A DNA stretch of 64,000 nucleotides from Bacteroidota bacterium (GTDB lineage Bacteria > Bacteroidota > Bacteroidia > 2-12-FULL-35-15): contig JAQZBR010000001.1 of the NCBI GenBank assembly GCA_029237775.1, forward strand, positions 1 to 64,000. The letters run 5' to 3'. The notes beneath the pieces are model-generated. The model ran no database searches. It had not been told where the DNA came from and saw nothing but the letters and a program-made list of their open reading frames with translations. Positions 43,564 through 53,050 of the stretch are shown piece by piece. Numbering within the stretch: the stretch's first letter is position 1; each line of letters starts with the position of its first letter. The translations under genes were made by a program, and so were the position numbers.

Positions 43564-46500
43564 TTATGCTTTTACAGGAGCAGGTACTTTATCTGCTTTT
43601 TCTTTTTCAAGATCGATAACAATCGGTGTTGCAATACAAATTGAAGAGTAAGTACCGATTACGATACCGATCAACAACGCGAATGAAAATCCTTTGATCG
43701 TTACACCACCGAAAATAAAGATCGCCAATAATACAAAGAAGATAGTCAATGAAGTATTGATCGTACGGCTTAAGGTACTGTTCAAGGCAAAATTGATCAC
43801 TCTTACTCTTTCGTTCTTATCAAGGTCAGTTTTGTTACGCTCAGTCAAGTATTCGCGGATCCTGTCAAACACAACCACAGTATCAGTCATTGAGTAACTC
43901 ATTACAGTTAAGATCGCGGCAATGAAATCCTGGGTGATCTCCAGAGAGAAAGGCAGAATACCGTCAAAAATAAGATAGAATGAAAGAACCATTGCAACGT
44001 CATGGAATAATGCGACAACCGCACCTAAACCATACTGCCATTTTTTGAATCGAACAAAAATGAAAACAAACATCACAAGACAGGATAGTAATACTGCCCA
44101 GATCGCTTTCGCTTTAATATCGCGTGACATGGTCTCCCCTACTTTATCAGAGGACATTATCTGATATTTAGTTCCAAGGGTCTTAAGACCTTCGTTAAGT
44201 TTGCCTTCAACGTTTGCTTCTGCATCAGCAGATGCATCTTCGATCAGGTAAGTAGTCGTGATACGAAGCTGAGTGCTCGATCCGTACGTCTTAACTTCAG
44301 GAGCTTCACCGAAGCTTGCGGTTAAAGCTTTATTCACTTCTTCAGTTGTTTTAAGATCATCAAAACGAACTACGTAAGAACGGCCTCCTTTAAAATCAAC
44401 ACCTAATCTGAATCCACCTTTCTGCACGTAACAGAAAATACCCGCAGCGATAACAAGAGCGGAAAACAAATAATAGAACTTACGTTTTCCAACGAAATCG
44501 ATATTGATCTTCTTGAAAGCGTTTGCTGTTGCAGGAATTGAGAAAGAAATCGCTTTGTTCTTATTTAACCAACGGTCAAATACAAGTCGTGTGATGAAGA
44601 TCGCACAGAACAACGAAGAAATGATACCGATGATAAGCGTTGTTGCAAATCCCTGGATAGGACCTGTTCCGAACACATATAAAATGATACCTAACAATAA
44701 TCCTGTTACGTGTGAATCGATAACCGATGACATTGCATTTTTATAACCTTCTTTGATTGCCTGAGCAGTTGACTTTCCAAGAGCAAGCTCTTCACGTACA
44801 CGTTCGAAGATCAGGATGTTCGCATCCACCGACATCGCAATCGTTAATACGATACCGGCAATACCAGGAAGCGTTAATACCGCCTGGAATGAAGCAAGGA
44901 TACCAACAACAAAGAAGTTATTGATGATCATCGCAAGATCGGCAACCCAGCCTGCTTTGCTGTAATATAATCCCATGAACACAAGGACAAGCAATAATGC
45001 GATCACGGTAGATAAAAGACCTTTGCTCACAGCTTCTGCCCCTAACACCGGACCAACAACTGTTTCCTGTACGATGTGTGCAGGTGCAGGTAACTTACCA
45101 GCTTTTAAGATATTCACTAAATCGTCTGCCTCCTCATTCGTGAATTGACCTGTGATAGAAGAAACACCACCGGAGATCTCATTCTGAACTGTAGGGAATG
45201 AATAAACACTGTTATCAAGAACGATGGCAATAGACTTACCGATGTTTGCAGCAGTTAAACGTTTCCACTCCTGTCCTGCCTCAGCTGTCATCGACATAGA
45301 GATCTGTGGAGATCCGCCACCTGCCTGATCAAATACTTTACGTGCATCAACAATGATATCACCGGATAATGGCGCTTTACCTTCCCTGTTTGAAGTACGG
45401 ATAGCTATTAACTGAACAGTGGTTTCTTCCTTATCAATAGCTTTGAATGTCCAAGCGAAGCGGGTTCCTTTTTTGAATAAAGCTTTTACTTTAGGATTAT
45501 TCAAATACGTATTCACTTTTGCTGTATCAGGTATTGCAGCATAACCAACAACAGGTCCACGACCTAATACCGGCTGCCCTTTTTCATCGCGGTTGATCGC
45601 TGCATTTAAAACTGCGAAAAGCGGATTCTCCTTACGCAAACGTGCAATAGTATCAGCACGCGTTTCACCGCCTTTAACTGAATCTGTTTCATCTTTACCT
45701 AACTGTGAAGCTAATGATTTAGCTGAGTCTGCACCAGACTTAATAGTGTCAGGCTTAGCCACTTTATCATCAACAACAAGAGGAGTTATTTTTGATGTGT
45801 CATTTGATGCAAGCTTCGAAGAATCAACAGGAGTTAAAATCTCCTTCAAACGAGTGTTTGCTTTTTCAAGTAATGGATAGATCTCTTCGTTATCAAAAGT
45901 TTCCCAGAACTCAAGGTTTGCAGTTCCCTGTAATAGTTTCTCAACACGTCTTTTATCAGTAATGCCCGGAAGCTCGATAAGGATACGGCCGGAAGATGAT
46001 AAACGCTGAATGTTCGGCTGAGTTACCCCGAACTTGTCGATACGTGCGCGTAAAGTATTTTCAGAAGTTGCAATAGCATCCTCGATGCGCTCGCGTAAGA
46101 ATTTTAATACCTCTTCGTTCGAAGTATTGAAATCGATTTTCCCTTTTAATTCAATTGTCTGGAAGTTTGTTGCAAGCTTTCCGTTCGGGTTGATCCTGTT
46201 ATATTCTTCACCAAAAATAGTTACAAAGTCTTTTGTAGATGTTCTTTGGATTTCCTGAGCTTTTGCAAGTGCAGCAACAAACGAAGGATCGTTACTGTTG
46301 TTTGATAAACCTTTGATGATCTCCCCGATTGATACTTCAAGCGTTACGTTCATACCGCCCTTTAAATCCAGACCAAGATTCAGCTGACGCTTTTTTACAT
46401 CATCATAAGTATATTGAGCGATTCCCAGATCGATCACTGTCTTTTTGTTCAGGGAATCAAGGTAAGCGTTGCGCTTCATGTTCTCAACAGAATCGATATA

Positions 46501-46680
46501 GGTTCTTTCCGAGCCCGAAGCTTTTGCTGCCTCTACTACTTCCGGTTGAGACACATAATTCAATGCGAAAGCATCTGCATCCTTTCCTATACCACCGGCA
46601 ACCCAGGTGAACATTAAATAATAAGCACATGCAAGTGCCAGTAAAATTGCAAACAGCCTAATCGCTCCTTTATTCTGCAT
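43564..46680 (-). CDS. secDF: protein translocase SecDF (fused)
   Basis: The 1038-residue membrane protein fuses SecD and SecF, the usual form in Bacteroidota. The SecD half has LGLDLKGGMNVTLEV near residue 105, the periplasmic P1 region with a Ser/Asp/Lys-rich insert (about 300-370), and the membrane motif SVDANILIFERVREEL. The SecF half has GVDFKGGRSYVVRF and YSMTDTVVVFDRIREYL. SecDF uses the proton motive force to help Sec-dependent export, which the large secreted proteins here would need. It stands alone, with a promoter about 100 bases upstream and a terminator after it. Confidence 0.96.
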   Translation of the reverse strand: MQNKGAIRLFAILLALACAYYLMFTWVAGGIGKDADAFALNYVSQPEVVEAAKASGSERTYIDSVENMKRNAYLDSLNKKTVIDLGIAQYTYDDVKKRQLNLGLDLKGGMNVTLEVSIGEIIKGLSNNSNDPSFVAALAKAQEIQRTSTKDFVTIFGEEYNRINPNGKLATNFQTIELKGKIDFNTSNEEVLKFLRERIEDAIATSENTLRARIDKFGVTQPNIQRLSSSGRILIELPGITDKRRVEKLLQGTANLEFWETFDNEEIYPLLEKANTRLKEILTPVDSSKLASNDTSKITPLVVDDKVAKPDTIKSGADSAKSLASQLGKDETDSVKGGETRADTIARLRKENPLFAVLNAAINRDEKGQPVLGRGPVVGYAAIPDTAKVNTYLNNPKVKALFKKGTRFAWTFKAIDKEETTVQLIAIRTSNREGKAPLSGDIIVDARKVFDQAGGGSPQISMSMTAEAGQEWKRLTAANIGKSIAIVLDNSVYSFPTVQNEISGGVSSITGQFTNEEADDLVNILKAGKLPAPAHIVQETVVGPVLGAEAVSKGLLSTVIALLLVLVFMGLYYSKAGWVADLAMIINNFFVVGILASFQAVLTLPGIAGIVLTIAMSVDANILIFERVREELALGKSTAQAIKEGYKNAMSSVIDSHVTGLLLGIILYVFGTGPIQGFATTLIIGIISSLFCAIFITRLVFDRWLNKNKAISFSIPATANAFKKINIDFVGKRKFYYLFSALVIAAGIFCYVQKGGFRLGVDFKGGRSYVVRFDDLKTTEEVNKALTASFGEAPEVKTYGSSTQLRITTTYLIEDASADAEANVEGKLNEGLKTLGTKYQIMSSDKVGETMSRDIKAKAIWAVLLSCLVMFVFIFVRFKKWQYGLGAVVALFHDVAMVLSFYLIFDGILPFSLEITQDFIAAILTVMSYSMTDTVVVFDRIREYLTERNKTDLDKNERVRVINFALNSTLSRTINTSLTIFFVLLAIFIFGGVTIKGFSFALLIGIVIGTYSSICIATPIVIDLEKEKADKVPAPVKA

Positions 46681-46776
46681 AATGATGTTTAATTAAATTA
46701 TTGTGTGTGTGAAATATCTCTAATTTGAAACAATTAACCGGTACAGTTAATTCCTAATTTTTCCAAATTAAGGCTG

Positions 46777-46807
46777 CAAATATAGAATAACAATTATTAT
46801 TTACCAA
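46777..46807 (-). promoter_or_regulatory. promoter of secDF
   Basis: On the minus strand TTG (46805-46807), a 20-base spacer and TATATTTG (46777-46784) fit the Bacteroidota promoter. Transcription would start near 46770, giving a 90-base leader. Confidence 0.55.
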
Positions 46808-46865
46808 TTTTATCGGAATTATACCTAAATCGGGTTAATTTTAGATTCTTAACATACGAATTGTT

Positions 46866-46873
46866 TAGCTTTG
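46866..46873 (+). promoter_or_regulatory. -7 box of the FG-GAP protein gene
   Basis: TAGCTTTG fits TAnnTTTG and would start RNA near 46880, 12 bases before ATG 46892. It lies inside the longer frame starting at 46871, so the shorter start is preferred. Confidence 0.45.
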
Positions 46874-46891
46874 TTTCCTATCTGTCACCAA

Positions 46892-49696
46892 ATGAAAAAA
46901 ATAATTCTTCACACTGTTTTTCTTAGTTTTTGCTTCTCAACGGTGCTTAATTCACAACCTTTTTTTAAACGGTACGATAGTGTTGAAGTAAGGATCAATT
47001 CTTCTTATATAACTAACCCCTGGGCGGGCGGATTGAATTTCGCGCAAAACTCCGCGATCGATCTTAATCAGGATGGCATAAAAGATCTGTTCACTTTTGA
47101 CAAAACAGGGAATAAGGTCCGGACCTTCATTAACCATGGCACGCCTAACACCGTAGATTATAAATATGATGCATCTTACGAAAGTAAATTCCCGAAATTG
47201 CAGGAATGGGCATTGCTTCATGATTACAACAACGATGGTAAAGAGGATATTTTTTCGTACTCCTGGGTAGGGGGCGGTTTCGATGTTTACAAGAACATAT
47301 CAACTATTGCCGGTGGACTTGCTTTCCAACTTGTGATGACGCAGCAAAAATCGATTTATAACCCAAGCCGTTTCAGTAATGCCAGCGCAAATGTCCCTAT
47401 TCCCGATGCCGGTGTGTCCGCTTCCTGGGATGGAAACTCCGGAACCTTTGCAAGCCTTCCTATCAATGTTACTTCTTTACTTAATAACAACTGGCATTTC
47501 AGTTCTGTTCTTCTGAACATCAATCACCCGAATACAGACGACCTGACCGTTTACCTCGTCAACCCTTGCGGAAATAAAATCAAACTGATAAAAAATGCAG
47601 GTGGAAGCGGTGACAATTTTACCAATACAGCCTTCGAGCCGGCCTTAACAAATATCATCGGAAGCGTGGGCAACAATACCGCACCGTTTTCAGGAAGTTA
47701 TGCTCCCGAGGCCGGACAAGCGGCATGGCCCGCTTTTTTAAATTGTGCTTCTCCAAACGGGCCATGGACATTGAGAGTGGGTGATCAAACTCCCGGCAAT
47801 ACGGGTACATTAACAAACTGGTCGATCTCATTCTACTCCCCTACTAATACTGCACCTTATGGCTTAGTGAACCTCTTCGTAAGCTCCGTTGATATTCCCG
47901 CTTTCAGCGACATTGATAACGATGGCGACACTGATGTAGTGACATTTGCCATAACAGGTTCATTCATGGAATATCACCAGAATCAGAGCATGGAGATTTA
48001 CGGGGTTCCGGATAGCCTTGTGTTCGCTTTAAAAAACCCTTGCTGGGGCTATGCTTCAGAAGATGCCATGAGCAATGATTATACCCTTCATGCAGCTTGT
48101 CCTTACACCAACGTTTCAAATCCAGGCATTATAGAAAACAATAATTCTGAGCCCGATCGTTCAGGGGAAAGGCATTCAGGCTCCTGCCAGCTTTGCCTGG
48201 ACCTCGACAATGATGGAGATAAGGAATATGTGGTTGGGGATGTCTCCTATCCAAGTCTTACAATGCTCACAAATGGTGGTACTCCGCGAGCAGGGATCTT
48301 TTCCGCTAGGGATACAGCCTTTCCTTCCAACAACAGCAATACGCTGCCAGTTGATCTTACTTTGTTTCCCTGTGCATATTACCTTGATGTAAATAATGAT
48401 GGATTAAAAGACCTGATCGTGAGCCCCAATGCACCAAATGCATCTGAGAATTTCAACTCCCAGGTTTTTTATCAGAACACAGGAACAAATACGCAACCTG
48501 TGTTTGATTACATACAGTCGAATCTCTTACAGGATAATATGATAGAGGTTGGAGAAGGTGCATATCCCGTGTTTTTTGACTATGATAACGATGGATTGAA
48601 AGATCTTTTTATTGGAAATTATGGATACTATGCTGCAAACGGATTTCAGCATAAAATAGCGCAGTTCAAAAATACAGGAACTGCAAGCGAACCAAAATTC
48701 GAACTCATTACCCGTGATTATGATGGTTATGACGGAACCCATGTGCCTTTTAGTTCTTCCTCGTACAACATCACGAACATGGTTCCTGCATTCGGTGATC
48801 TGGATATGGATGGCGATGCCGACATGATCATCGGAGGTGCTGACGGGCGGCTGCACTATTTTCAGAATATCGCAACGGCAGGGAGCATTGCTAATTTCGT
48901 TCTTACGCAGGCTAACTTAAAAAACTCTTCAGGACGACTGATTGACGTGGGCGACTATGCCGCACCGCAAATTTTTGATGTTGATAATGATGGAAAGAAT
49001 GATATCATTATCGGATCAAGCTCCGGCCGTTTAAGTTACTTTCATCACACTGGAAGTGTGACATCTTCGGTTCCGCGTATGGACTCAATCACCAATTTCC
49101 TGGGGAAATTCCGCGTAAACCAGCCGAACTATTTCACAGGATATAGCTTTCCCTTCATGTTCAGGGAGGCGGGCAACACTAAGTTATTATGCGGTACGCA
49201 ACTCGGCTATCTAAGGAAGTATGGAAACATTGATGGAAACTTAACCGGAACATTTACCCTTAATGACTCCACTTACTTAAATATACGGGAGGGAGAACGC
49301 ACTGCACTTTGTGGCGCAGATGTGAACAATGACGGCCTGATGGATGTGGTGATTGGAAATTATCAGGGTGGTGTTGCATTTTATAAAGGAGTGAATTCAT
49401 TGGTCACAACAGGAGACGTAAATTCTCTCAACCATTGGAATATGGAAGCGTTCCCGAATCCCTCAAACAATTTATTGAACATTATCATCACGAATGATCT
49501 TCCGGGTAATTACAGAATTGACATTTTTAATATGTTAGGGCAATCTGTTTTGAATCAACAATTCGCAACTAATTCGATAACATTGAACACTTCGCAACTT
49601 AAGCAGGGAATTTATCTTTGCAAAGTTTCCGAGCTGAATGAAACCGGGGCCATTAAACCCGGCTCATTGGTAAAACGTATCGTTATCCAGCATTAA
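46892..49696 (+). CDS. T9SS type A secreted FG-GAP/VCBS-repeat protein
   Basis: The 934-residue protein has a signal peptide (ends LNSQP). FG-GAP/VCBS-type units with DxDxDG-like calcium loops recur throughout (about nine, for example DLNQDGIKD, DYNNDGKED, DIDNDGDTD, DVDNDGKND). A proprotein-convertase P-type domain (about 160-320, LNINHPNTDDLTVYLVNP, GTLTNWSISFYSP) is inserted among them. The C terminus is a type A T9SS sorting domain (MEAFPNPSNN, YRIDIFNMLGQSV, LNTSQLKQGIYLCKV). It is a predicted cell-surface or secreted calcium-binding beta-propeller protein. The ATG at 46892 is supported by the -7 box; a TTG at 46871 would add seven residues. Confidence 0.88.
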   Translation: MKKIILHTVFLSFCFSTVLNSQPFFKRYDSVEVRINSSYITNPWAGGLNFAQNSAIDLNQDGIKDLFTFDKTGNKVRTFINHGTPNTVDYKYDASYESKFPKLQEWALLHDYNNDGKEDIFSYSWVGGGFDVYKNISTIAGGLAFQLVMTQQKSIYNPSRFSNASANVPIPDAGVSASWDGNSGTFASLPINVTSLLNNNWHFSSVLLNINHPNTDDLTVYLVNPCGNKIKLIKNAGGSGDNFTNTAFEPALTNIIGSVGNNTAPFSGSYAPEAGQAAWPAFLNCASPNGPWTLRVGDQTPGNTGTLTNWSISFYSPTNTAPYGLVNLFVSSVDIPAFSDIDNDGDTDVVTFAITGSFMEYHQNQSMEIYGVPDSLVFALKNPCWGYASEDAMSNDYTLHAACPYTNVSNPGIIENNNSEPDRSGERHSGSCQLCLDLDNDGDKEYVVGDVSYPSLTMLTNGGTPRAGIFSARDTAFPSNNSNTLPVDLTLFPCAYYLDVNNDGLKDLIVSPNAPNASENFNSQVFYQNTGTNTQPVFDYIQSNLLQDNMIEVGEGAYPVFFDYDNDGLKDLFIGNYGYYAANGFQHKIAQFKNTGTASEPKFELITRDYDGYDGTHVPFSSSSYNITNMVPAFGDLDMDGDADMIIGGADGRLHYFQNIATAGSIANFVLTQANLKNSSGRLIDVGDYAAPQIFDVDNDGKNDIIIGSSSGRLSYFHHTGSVTSSVPRMDSITNFLGKFRVNQPNYFTGYSFPFMFREAGNTKLLCGTQLGYLRKYGNIDGNLTGTFTLNDSTYLNIREGERTALCGADVNNDGLMDVVIGNYQGGVAFYKGVNSLVTTGDVNSLNHWNMEAFPNPSNNLLNIIITNDLPGNYRIDIFNMLGQSVLNQQFATNSITLNTSQLKQGIYLCKVSELNETGAIKPGSLVKRIVIQH

Positions 49697-49700
49697 TAAT

Positions 49701-49708
49701 TACATTTG
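49701..49708 (+). promoter_or_regulatory. -7 box abutting the His/Cys-rich gene
   Basis: TACATTTG fits TAnnTTTG but ends only 6 bases before the ATG at 49714, so RNA would start at about the first codon. Either the mRNA is nearly leaderless or the match is chance. No -33 element was found at the right spacing. Confidence 0.35.
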
Positions 49709-49713
49709 CACCG

Positions 49714-50028
49714 ATGCAAAAAAGAGTAAAAACATATTTATCCGTTTTTCTTTTATTCCTGTTCCTCTTTCCTATGGCAGAGAAACAGGTGCATGCATTT
49801 AATCATCACACGGATGAACATTGCTCTTCCAGTGACAAACATTTTCACGAAGAAGAACATAGCTGCAACATCTGCGATTTTAATTTCACCGATTCTGCTC
49901 TTTGTCCTGAGGATGAAATTTCATTTTCTCTTGCTGTAATTTCTTCTGACTACAACACTTATTCTGAAAACAATTATTCAGAAAAAGCCTTCTATCTTCT
50001 TTCCTCCCGAGGACCTCCCCGCGCTTGA
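49714..50028 (+). CDS. secreted His/Cys-rich mini-protein, possible metal handling
   Basis: The 104-residue protein has an N-terminal signal sequence or membrane helix (about 7-22). Residues 27-54 hold seven His (27, 31, 32, 36, 43, 45, 49) and three Cys (37, 51, 54), the last two as CNIC. The remaining half is acidic and beta/loop-like, ending SSRGPPRA. Small exported H/C-rich proteins just before TonB receptors suggest metal sensing or scavenging, but this is inference. The start is near a -7 box, and the downstream TonB receptor gene begins 65 bases after the stop on the same strand. Confidence 0.65.
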   Translation: MQKRVKTYLSVFLLFLFLFPMAEKQVHAFNHHTDEHCSSSDKHFHEEEHSCNICDFNFTDSALCPEDEISFSLAVISSDYNTYSENNYSEKAFYLLSSRGPPRA

Positions 50029-50092
50029 TCTTTAAAGTTAATCCTGAATGCATATCAGGAAAAATCGTCTTTAAACATCAATTTTTTCTAAA

Positions 50093-52531
50093 ATGAAAAT
50101 TTACATTCATTGCATTTTTGCAATACTCTTTTTATATATTACTACGAACGCATTTTCTGCAGATGAGCGTAAAGGGAAAACTACCTTAACGGGAAAAATA
50201 ACAGATAAACAAACGGGGCTGACAGTTCCCGGTGCAGGAATCTACTTTCCGGATATCAAGACTGCAGCTGTAAGTAATGCAGAGGGTGTATATTTTATCG
50301 ACAACCTTCCTCAGTCAAGGCTCCTAATACAAGTGAGTTTCGTAGGGTATAAAACCATAATCGAAACTATTGATCTTTCCACCACCACGCAAAAGGATTT
50401 TGCGCTTGAAATTTCTGTGAAAGAAATCAATGAAATAGTGATCACCGGTCATTCACAAGCAGGGGAAAGAAATCGAACACCGACTCCAATTTCCCTGATA
50501 TCGAAATCTGAGCTTACACAAAACACCTCAACAAATATTATTGACGCAATCGCGAAACAGCCGGGAATTTCGCAAATCACGACAGGTTCAGGAATATCCA
50601 AACCTGTTATCCGCGGCCTTGGCTACAACAGGGTTGTCCTTGTAAATGATGGCATCCGTCAGGAAGGACAACAGTGGGGAGATGAACATGGAATTGAGAT
50701 AGATGAGTTTTCAGTGAACCGGATTGAGATCCTGAAAGGCCCTGCAAGCTTATCATACGGCTCCGATGCGATTGCAGGTGTTATTAATATTCTGAGCCAG
50801 GTCAATGTCCCGCAGGGAACTATTAATGGCGGATTAATTGCCGATTATCAAACCAACAATGGCTGTATGGCTTATTCTGCAAATATTGCAGGCAACATGA
50901 AAGGAATGATCTGGAATGTGAGATACAGCAATAAACTTGCGCATGCCTATCATAACAAATATGACGGTTATGTTTATAATTCCGGCTACAAAGAAAATAC
51001 GGTAAGCGGGATCATTGGTGTCAACAAAGCATGGGGATATTCCCATCTGCATTTCAGTGTCTATGATTTCATTCCGGGATTGATAGAAGGAAACAGAGAC
51101 AGCGCAAGCGGAAAATTCACTAGGGAATTTGTAAAAGATGACAGTGTTATCATCAGTGAAATCGTACCTGAAGAAGATCTGAATTCTTATGACATCCGCT
51201 TACCCTTTCAGAAAATCCTACATTATAAAGCGATACTAAACAACAGTTTTGTTGTTAAGAACGGCAGCGTCAAAACCGTTCTCGGCTTTCAGCAAAACCA
51301 GCGTAAAGAATTCGGTGATGTAATTAATCCTGACAGGTTTGGCCTGTACTTTTTTATGAATACAGTAAACTATGATCTGCGATATATTCTGCCAGAAAGG
51401 AATGGATGGGACATATCTTTTGGTGTAAACGGGATGCAGCAGCAATCACAAAATAAAGGTACCGAATTTTTAGTTCCTGAATATTCCCTGTTTGATATCG
51501 GGGGATTTACGATCATAAAAAAAACGTTAGGTAAATTTGACTTTGCTGGTGGTGTTCGTTATGACAGTCGTCTACAGCAAACAAAAGACCTTTACCTGAA
51601 CGCACAGGATGAAATCTCAAATGCAAATGACACCGGAGCATATCAGAAATTCACCGGTCTTTCAAAAAATTTTAAAGGCATTTCGGGAAGCCTGGGTGCA
51701 ACTTATCAGGTAAACGACAAATTATTTTTTAAAGCAAATGCGGCAAAAGGATATCGTGCACCAAATATTGCAGAGCTTGGAAGCAATGGGCAACATGAAG
51801 GAACAATGCGATACGAAATAGGAAATGCTTATCTGAAACCGGAAAGTAGTTTTCAGCTTGATCTTTCAGCAGGCATAAATACTGAGCATGTCAGCGCTGA
51901 AATAGATCTTTTCAGCAACACCATCAGTGATTTTATTTTTTCGCGAAAACTAAACTCTCAATCAGGAAGTGATTCAATCAGGGACGGAGCAATAGCATTT
52001 GAATTTGTTTCGGGGAAAGCAAACTTGAATGGTGGCGAGATCATGATCGATATTCATCCGCACCCACTCGACTGGCTGCATTTTGAAAATTCCTTTTCAT
52101 ATGTTCAATCTGAACAAAAAGGAGTGCCCGACTCCACCAGATATCTACCGTACACGCCACCGGCCAAACTTCAATCAGAATTAAAAGCAGATATAAAAAA
52201 GACGGGTAAATTCATGAGCAACACATTTATTCAGTTTGGAATGGAAACATATTTTGAACAGGATAAATTCTATTCAGCCTATCAAACTGAAACAGCAACT
52301 CCGGGATACACTTTACTGAATGCTGGTATCGGGACAACTTTCGTTTCGGGAACAACAACTCTTTGCACAGTAATAATCAATGCAAACAACATTACTGATG
52401 AAGCTTATCAAAGTCACCTCAGCAGATTAAAGTATGGAAATATAAATTATGCAACCGGAAGAACTGGTGTTTTTAACATGGGGAGAAATTTTAATTTCAA
52501 ACTTATTATTCCATTAAGCTTTAAGAAATAA
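50093..52531 (+). CDS. TonB-dependent outer-membrane receptor
   Basis: The 812-residue protein has a signal peptide (ends TNAFSAD), a carboxypeptidase regulatory-like domain (about 28-110), a plug domain (about 120-240, VIRGLGYNRVVLVNDGIRQEG, VNRIEILKGPASLSYGSDAIAGVINIL) and a 22-strand type barrel ending NFNFKLIIPLSFKK. It would take up a scarce substrate across the outer membrane with TonB energy. The His/Cys-rich gene upstream points to a metal or metal complex, though the substrate is unknown. No TonB, ExbB or ExbD gene is in the window. No promoter was seen in the 65-base gap to the upstream gene. Confidence 0.9.
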   Translation: MKIYIHCIFAILFLYITTNAFSADERKGKTTLTGKITDKQTGLTVPGAGIYFPDIKTAAVSNAEGVYFIDNLPQSRLLIQVSFVGYKTIIETIDLSTTTQKDFALEISVKEINEIVITGHSQAGERNRTPTPISLISKSELTQNTSTNIIDAIAKQPGISQITTGSGISKPVIRGLGYNRVVLVNDGIRQEGQQWGDEHGIEIDEFSVNRIEILKGPASLSYGSDAIAGVINILSQVNVPQGTINGGLIADYQTNNGCMAYSANIAGNMKGMIWNVRYSNKLAHAYHNKYDGYVYNSGYKENTVSGIIGVNKAWGYSHLHFSVYDFIPGLIEGNRDSASGKFTREFVKDDSVIISEIVPEEDLNSYDIRLPFQKILHYKAILNNSFVVKNGSVKTVLGFQQNQRKEFGDVINPDRFGLYFFMNTVNYDLRYILPERNGWDISFGVNGMQQQSQNKGTEFLVPEYSLFDIGGFTIIKKTLGKFDFAGGVRYDSRLQQTKDLYLNAQDEISNANDTGAYQKFTGLSKNFKGISGSLGATYQVNDKLFFKANAAKGYRAPNIAELGSNGQHEGTMRYEIGNAYLKPESSFQLDLSAGINTEHVSAEIDLFSNTISDFIFSRKLNSQSGSDSIRDGAIAFEFVSGKANLNGGEIMIDIHPHPLDWLHFENSFSYVQSEQKGVPDSTRYLPYTPPAKLQSELKADIKKTGKFMSNTFIQFGMETYFEQDKFYSAYQTETATPGYTLLNAGIGTTFVSGTTTLCTVIINANNITDEAYQSHLSRLKYGNINYATGRTGVFNMGRNFNFKLIIPLSFKK

Positions 52532-52579
52532 TAAATTTTTACAACCTGTATATCATAGTGTCAGAAAATATATCTTCAT

Positions 52580-52587
52580 TACCTTTG
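52580..52587 (+). promoter_or_regulatory. possible -7 box of the CnaB-like lipoprotein gene
   Basis: TACCTTTG fits TAnnTTTG and would start RNA near 52594, 3 to 9 bases before the candidate ATGs (52597 and 52603). No -33 element is seen, so the gene may instead be read from the receptor transcript. Confidence 0.35.
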
Positions 52588-52602
52588 AAGAAAACCATGA
52601 CG

Positions 52603-52971
52603 ATGTTAAAATTCAACTTTAGATATTTACTTATCCCTGTTTTTTTAATTCTTTTAATTGGCTGTCGCAAGGAAGGTACCGGAGGGAAATCAGCTGTAAG
52701 CGGAACTGTCATGCATCATGAAAAGATAATTCCCAATGCAGTTGTTTACATAAAATATGGTGCTAAAGAGCTGCCAGGAACTGAAGGTTCATCCTACGAT
52801 GCGTCAACAACGGCAGATGCAAACGGTCATTATGAATTTAAAGACCTTCGTAAAGGGGATTATTTCCTTTACGGAATTGGAATTGATGGTCAGGAAATAG
52901 TGAAAGGCGGAATTTCAATAAACTTAAAATATAACAAGGAAAAATCGGTCGATGTCCCTGTAACTGAATAA
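52603..52971 (+). CDS. CnaB-like/carboxypeptidase-regulatory lipoprotein
   Basis: The 122-residue lipoprotein has a lipobox LLIGCRKEG and then one carboxypeptidase regulatory-like beta-sandwich (AVSGTVMHHEKIIPNAVVYIKYG, TADANGHYEFKDLRKGDYFLYGI). It is predicted to sit on the outer membrane facing the periplasm or surface. It follows the TonB receptor gene by 71 bases, so it may help that system. The frame is open to a GTG at 52558, but the signal peptide fits ATG 52603 (or 52597) better. A hairpin terminator follows. Confidence 0.7.
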   Translation: MLKFNFRYLLIPVFLILLIGCRKEGTGGKSAVSGTVMHHEKIIPNAVVYIKYGAKELPGTEGSSYDASTTADANGHYEFKDLRKGDYFLYGIGIDGQEIVKGGISINLKYNKEKSVDVPVTE

Positions 52972-52992
52972 AGCTTCTCAGCCTAGATTTGC

Positions 52993-53020
52993 AACACTCT
53001 TCATTTGAAGAGTGTTTTTA
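52993..53020 (+). terminator. terminator of the TonB-receptor unit
   Basis: A perfect 10-bp stem AACACTCTTC/GAAGAGTGTT (52993-53002 with 53007-53016) around ATTT is followed by TTTAT. It lies 21 bases after the lipoprotein stop. Its loop overlaps the -33 element of the next promoter. Confidence 0.85.
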
Positions 53021-53033
53021 TTTCGTAACTTTG
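53004..53033 (+). promoter_or_regulatory. promoter of the cytochrome/propeller gene
   Basis: TTTG (53004-53007), 18 bases and TAACTTTG (53026-53033) fit the Bacteroidota promoter. RNA would start near 53040, 11 bases before ATG 53051. It is nested within the terminator hairpin. Confidence 0.6.
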
Positions 53034-53050
53034 AGAATCAACGGTTGTTC

